Below are positions 59,316 to 64,000 of a stretch of DNA of 64,000 bases, piece by piece (within the stretch, counting starts at the first letter, position 1; each line of letters opens with the position of its first letter). The notes beneath the pieces were generated by a model. The model was not told the DNA's origin. It ran no database searches and saw only the letters and a list, made by a program, of their open reading frames with translations. A program made the position numbers and the translations under genes. This DNA is from Amyloporia xantha (lineage: Eukaryota > Basidiomycota > Agaricomycetes > Polyporales > Adustoporiaceae), in NCBI GenBank assembly GCA_036971615.1, contig JAYKKR010000003.1:496001-560000 (forward strand). Reading direction: 5' to 3'.

Positions 59316-60591
59316 GGTGAGGCAGGACCCCGGCTAATCCCCCAGGAGCCTCGATCCCTGGAGACCCACTTTCGGACCTAGAGATGTTGCCTGATTCGGA
59401 CAAAAAAGATCGAACCTCAAGCGTTTGGTTCGATTTTCGGACCCAGAAAGGATCGAACGTCGCCCGAATTTCCCGGCGCCTACGGCGCCGGCACTGCCCG
59501 GAAGTTCAGTCCATTTGCGGGCAATCCACGTGGGATACCGTCCGACACCCCCCTAAACGGACGTTTCGGACCCCTTCCGGATCGGACCTCAGCCTGGAAG
59601 GGGTCTTTTCGGGGCACTCAGTTTATAGGTGTGGCATGGCCACAAGAAATTAATTAAATTAATTAAAATTAATTCATTTTCATGTGCACAGAGTGACCTA
59701 GTGACTGCAAACTTAGAAGACAAATAGTATAGTAGGTCTACCCATCCATCCTACAAGTACATGTGAACATACAGTAGATTTCTGGTCCACCAAAAAGAAT
59801 TCTCTGCTGTGCAACAGGGTCAATAAATGCAATTTTGATGCTAGTTTGCATATTTTTTGTTCAAATTGCTCATCTATACATTCAAAATTCTCCAAAATAT
59901 TTCTGATGACACTGAATAAGCCATACAAGCTGCTAGGAAAGCTGAACAATGTTCTAGTAGCATATCCCAGAAGGGATAGTGCCTCCATGTAAGAGATAGA
60001 ACAATTAAAATTTGAGGGTGCTATGCACCATCTATTTGAATCACAACTTCAAATTTGCAATTGATATGGTCCATCAAACTTTATGTATGCCAGTACAAGG
60101 CTAGAATTTATTCTTCTTAGGATTGTAATTGAGTATGCTTGTATGAGCTGAGATTGAGCCAAATTTGGAGTTTTTTCCATACAAAATTTGCTTCAAATCC
60201 AATTTTTGGGTCTCAGTCTGTTGCTACATATAGAAAAAGTATTACCAAATAGATATTTGTATTGAGATGTGAATACACAAGCAGAAAGTTGAATATCATT
60301 GGCCTTGGGCTCAAAATGATTGTACTCACTTACTAAATACAGTAGGTCATTTCAATCCCAGCTAGCAGAGACCATTACCAAAACGAGTAGGTCATTTCAA
60401 ACTCAGTTAGGTCCTAGGTCTGCCACACCTATAACGCGACTGCCCTTTTCGGGCCAAAATAGCATCTAACATGCCGCCCCTTTGACCCCCTTTTCGGACA
60501 TTTTGTATCGAACATTTTGGGTCCTCGACCCCCATTTTCGGACTTTTAGGCATCGAGGCTCCTGGGGGATTAGCCGGGGTCCTGGTGAGGC
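59316..60591. mobile_element. hAT-like non-autonomous element with 8-bp target duplication
   Basis: The element proper is 59324-60583 (1,260 bp), flanked by ggtgaggc at 59316-59323 and 60584-60591, an exact 8-bp target duplication as made by hAT transposases. The terminal inverted repeats begin aggaccccggctaatccc and match for about 32 bp; subterminal ttcgga/tccgaa motifs recur for 200-300 bp at each end, and an inner inverted pair (tataggtgtggca) sits at 59622 and 60421. The centre is AT-rich, with an aattaatt microsatellite (59647-59677), two copies of gtaggtcatttcaa (60342, 60389) and a 91-codon minus-strand frame without similarity to transposase. Confidence 0.8.
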
Positions 60592-61069
60592 TTGTCGATG
60601 TGCGCCGATTCGTACCTCTTCCCGAACCACCTCATGGTTGACTTGGTATCATATTGAGCACATTGACTTTCATGTAGTGGCCTATTCGTCAAGTAAATAT
60701 CAAGAATTGAGACGTTAACATCCGATGTCCGAGCCGAGCATACTCATGTCGATCTTAAGACGGATAAACGTGCTGGGCGAAACGTTCGATGATAACCCGG
60801 GTTAGGAAAAGGTGATCTCGTGCGGACTTCTTTGCGCCATCGAAGTGTCGAAGACAACACCCGCTGTGGCGCTCGGAATGCGGGGGCCGCGAATTGGAGC
60901 ACTGAGGAGACAGCTTCTCTTCCGCGAGCATTTCTCGATCAACAGAAGCATGCTAAACTCATAACACCGTGTCGCGTTTTGTTAGTTCGGCAGCTAAGTG
61001 ATGCTGCAGTGTCTGTTCTGCATTAGTAGGCTGAGCATCTGCCATGCTCAGAATAGGCAAGCCATCTTC
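60592..61069. other. Spacer between the hAT-like element and the transporter's duplicated flank
   Basis: About 480 bp with no recognised gene. Confidence 0.4.
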
Positions 61070-61911
61070 GTATGTGTTTCATTCTTAATCACCAGAAACT
61101 TATCTTCCTGGTTCTCGCTGAAGCATCTCCTTACTTGCTTGTCATATTTCCATAGTTGGTTCCTTGCCAGCCGTGACGGAGCAAACTCGTCACGATTGTG
61201 GTGTTTGCATGCGTTCGAACAGGGCCGTGAAAACTTCCGGCACATCTCAGACAAGTCTGGGCCTCTGGTCCGGCAACTATCAAGAAGTGGTCAAGGACGT
61301 ATACAGTCGAGGTATGAAGCCTGCTGACTGATTATACGCACTCTTCATTGGTGGGTGATAGCAAAAGAAGTCGGCAGTTTTGTATGGAGAAGAGATCTAA
61401 AGAAGCCAGGGAGTGGTCAACTGCGTAAGTCTTGTCCCATTGGGCTTGAGATGGAAGGTGGAGCATTGCCCTCGGGGCCCCGAGTGCGGAGAGAGGGGTC
61501 AGCTGTTCATTATCGGTTACGAGACAGGAAGGACAGCCCCTCTTGTGTCTAGAGGCAAAGTGTTCAGCTCACGATAATTGTTTTCTTTGATGTGAATGTT
61601 AAAGTGCAGCCAACTCTGAAAATTTCGTCTAGGATGCTCTCAAGCGTCACTTTGATGCCAAGATGCTAGTAGATGGGCGATTTTGTGGAAGTCATTAATG
61701 TTGATGGGCAATCCGGATTCTTCTTTAGTACGTCCGCTGACCCGTCTTCGCGTCTTCTCAATGGCTAATACTTATGTTCAACCATTACGGTCAGGCTCGC
61801 ACGCCGAATATAATCCGTGCTTGTAAACCTGCCTTGTGCGACGGCTCACCCCTGCAATCAGCACCTGCTTTATATCACTCTGCACTTTGCAAGGAACCTC
61901 CCTACGAAACA
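61070..61911 (+). repeat. 5' flank of the MCT-like transporter, duplicated at 16835-17700
   Basis: The block 61070-61330 (frame with SDKSGPLVRQLSRSGQGRIQ) matches 17400-17660 in inverted orientation at the same distance from the transporter start. The rest up to the ATG has no recognised gene; a TTTATATC stretch at about 61869 could serve as TATA element. Confidence 0.5.
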
Positions 61912-63802
61912 ATGTCTACCAGCCATGCTGAGCTTGACGAGAAAACCCCGAAGCTGTCGCTCGTAGGCACCTCCGAGTTCCCTGTCACTTCCGTGGAAGT
62001 GCTCGAGCCGTCACGCACCGCAGTGATAGTCCCGGACGGTGGCCTACAGGCTTGGTTATCTGTTCTTGGCGGGTTGGTTCATGTGCAATTGCTATATTGT
62101 CCGTTCAAACATTGATATCTCATTACCTCGCGTTCAAGGTGGCTCGTCTTGTTCTGTACGTTCGGAAATTCGACATCATTCGGAGTATATCAAGATTATT
62201 ATGAACGATCCGGCTCAGCATCGTCATCCGACATCAGTTGGATTGGATCTCTGCAGGTAACCTCTGACATCAATTGAAGGCCATAACCTCACAGAGCTCA
62301 CGTGCCTCGCAGCTGTTTCTGCTCTTCGCAATGGGATGGCCCGCAGGTAGATTGCTCGACAAAGGATATTTCCGCCACGTCTCGATCGTAGGCACGCTTC
62401 TGTTCGTCTTTTCGTGAGTCGTCTATCGCCATACCACGACGTGTATCAGTTGTAACGCTTCCTCATGATACCAAGGCTGTTCATGCTGTCATTGGCAAAC
62501 CCGCAACGATACTATCAGCTCGTACTGGCGCAAGGCATCGGAATGGGAATCGGAGGCGGTCTCCTATTGACGCCAGCTCTGTCCCTACAATCGCACCATT
62601 TCAAGAGGCGGCTAGCTCTTGCCCTCGGAATCATACAGTCAGGTCTGGTCTCAGTCCATATTCCTTCCGTCGATAATTGATCGGTATTGGCAGGCTCGTC
62701 ATGTGGTGGCATCGTTTATCCCATTTTGGTGAACCAGTTGTTCTACGGATCGACGGGGTTTGCTTGGGGAGTTCGAGCTTCTGCTTTCTTGACGCTTGGC
62801 CTGCTTGTGATTGCGAGCTGTATCATGACAACCCGATTTCCGGCGGCTAAAAACGATTCAAGTATTCAGCAACCCTCAATGAAGTCAATAGTGACCGACT
62901 TCCGCTACATGCTGTCAATATGCGGGTAAGTCACCGGACTGGGCCTTTGACCAGAGCTCACACTGTAACAGGCTCTTTCTAGTCCTTTGGGGGCTGTTCT
63001 TCCCTTGTAAGTATAATTAATTGGAATATCCTTCAAGGAATCACTGATAGCATGGTGCTATTAGGGTTCTATCTGCAAACCTGGGTCAGACTGCACAACT
63101 TGTCTAGTACTCTCTCATTCTATACAGTAGGCTTTTTTCATCCATCTGATTTGGCTTTATCCGATACTGTTTTTCCAGATTGCAATTCTGAATGCCGCGT
63201 CGATTTTCGGGCGTATCATCCCCAACACAATAGCAGACCATATTGGGCCATTTACAGTCATATGCCCTGTATCATACATCAGCGCCGCCCTGATTTTTGC
63301 GATGTTTGGAACTACAAAAGCAGGCCCTGTCATCGTTTTCACGATTCTTTATGGTTTCTTTACCGGATCATGTGAGATTACTGTGCCGATATAATTGTCG
63401 TGTATATGCTGACACTTATATATTCATGCAGGGCTTGCTTTACTTCCCGCGACTCTATCCTCGTTGGCAAGAAAAGAAAACGAAGCAGGGTTTGTCATCA
63501 AATCATCATGACTATCAACATACAAGACGCCTAACTTTATTTGTGATTTAGAATCCGAATTGGGTTCGCGTTCTTCGTAGTGGCCTTCCCAGTACTCACT
63601 GGCACCCCAATTGACGGCGCGTTGATTGGGTCAGGAGATGAATGGTATAAGGCTCTCTTGTTTAGTGGAGTAAGCGATTATCGTGAATTAGCTATAATTC
63701 TTAAGCTGACATATGTAACAGATTGTCATGATTGCTGGGTCGTCGATTCTTGTTGTTGCCAGACTAATAGTGGCCAAAGAAAAGCATACGCAGTGGATCT
63801 AG
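61912..63802 (+). CDS. MFS transporter, monocarboxylate-porter (MCT/MCH)-like
   Basis: Twelve-helix membrane carrier of the MCT-like MFS group, common in fungi; substrate unknown. ATG at 61912 (MSTSHAELDEKTPKLSLVG), TAG ending at 63802. The family signature in helix 1 is VPDGGLQAWLSVLGG, joined across an intron to WLVLFCTFGNSTSFGVYQDY and ISWIGSLQ. Next come LFLLFAMGWPAGRLLDKGYF, then GMGIGGGLLLTPALSLQSHH in helix 4, RRLALALGIIQSG, and SSCGGIVYPILVNQLFYG. The second half has ILNAASIFGRIIPNTIADHI, ALLPATLSSLARKENEAG, IRIGFAFFVVAFPVLTGTPI, and IVMIAGSSILVVARLIVAKE near the C-terminus. About ten exons give about 440 residues. No lesion was seen. A decayed inverted paralogue lies at 16080-16834. 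Confidence 0.88.
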
Positions 63803-64000
63803 GAGATATTTAGCATTACGTTTTCCTGCGCTCTTTTTTGAGCCGGCAACGCGATAGTATACCAGAAGCTTCAGCTCCATGTATAACGTTTTTGCATTGA
63901 ATAGTTCTCGAAGCGCCGTCTTGGATTCGAAGACAGTGAGTCGGGAGTCGCGATCGACGGGAGAACGTCCTGTCCGCTGGGAGATTTGTTCACGGAACAT
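63803..64000. other. Window end, no recognised gene
   Basis: About 200 bp. A minus-strand frame is open to the edge but shows no motif. Confidence 0.35.

Noticed and set aside
1..64000. CRISPR arrays, rRNA genes, bacterial operons or integrated viral genes
   Set aside because: The gene structure is eukaryotic with spliceosomal introns throughout; no regularly spaced repeats, rRNA or viral hallmark sequences were seen.

Overview
The window is nuclear DNA of a filamentous basidiomycete, most likely an Agaricomycete. The evidence is many short (about 50-60 bp) GT-AG introns, a group III (Nik1-type) hybrid histidine kinase, several 7TM-like genes of the basidiomycete-typical DUF6533 family, and expanded cytochrome P450 families. 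All gene models were spliced by eye. Outer coordinates are start and stop codons, and the spans contain introns.

The core genes are four: the osmosensing/fungicide-target hybrid histidine kinase (1710-7116, +), the GPI-transamidase catalytic subunit GPI8/PIG-K (7558-9155, +), a Nup84/Nup107 nucleoporin (34817-38036, -) and a phospholipase D with two HKD motifs (38562-42463, +). The nucleoporin and PLD share a divergent 525-bp promoter region.

Three accessory blocks lie between and beyond them. (1) 10.7-18.7 kb (-) holds duplicated and decaying membrane-protein genes: a DUF6533 gene, a degenerate MCT-like MFS pseudogene whose intact inverted paralogue lies at 61.9-63.8 kb, and two copies of an unidentified segment. 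(2) 19.3-34.7 kb is a small metabolism-like cluster: a sugar/quinate-type MFS transporter, a SAM methyltransferase and two tandemly duplicated P450s. The transporter, methyltransferase and first P450 lie between two inverted copies of a roughly 0.9-kb repeat. A terminal-inverted-repeat element sits in the promoter of the second P450, and the first P450 preserves the matching empty site. (3) 42.8-63.8 kb holds two more DUF6533 genes, a P450 birth-and-death array (relic, pseudogene, intact gene), a 1.26-kb hAT-like non-autonomous element with an 8-bp target duplication, and the intact MCT-like transporter.

The recurring theme is local segmental duplication that carries promoters along with genes, followed by decay and small DNA-transposon insertion. 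No rRNA, convincing tRNA, CRISPR or viral sequence was seen. The most notable points are the dated promoter insertion, the inverted-repeat-bounded transporter/methyltransferase/P450 group, and the histidine kinase intron pattern (introns recurring at HAMP-repeat ends, one apparently GC-AG).
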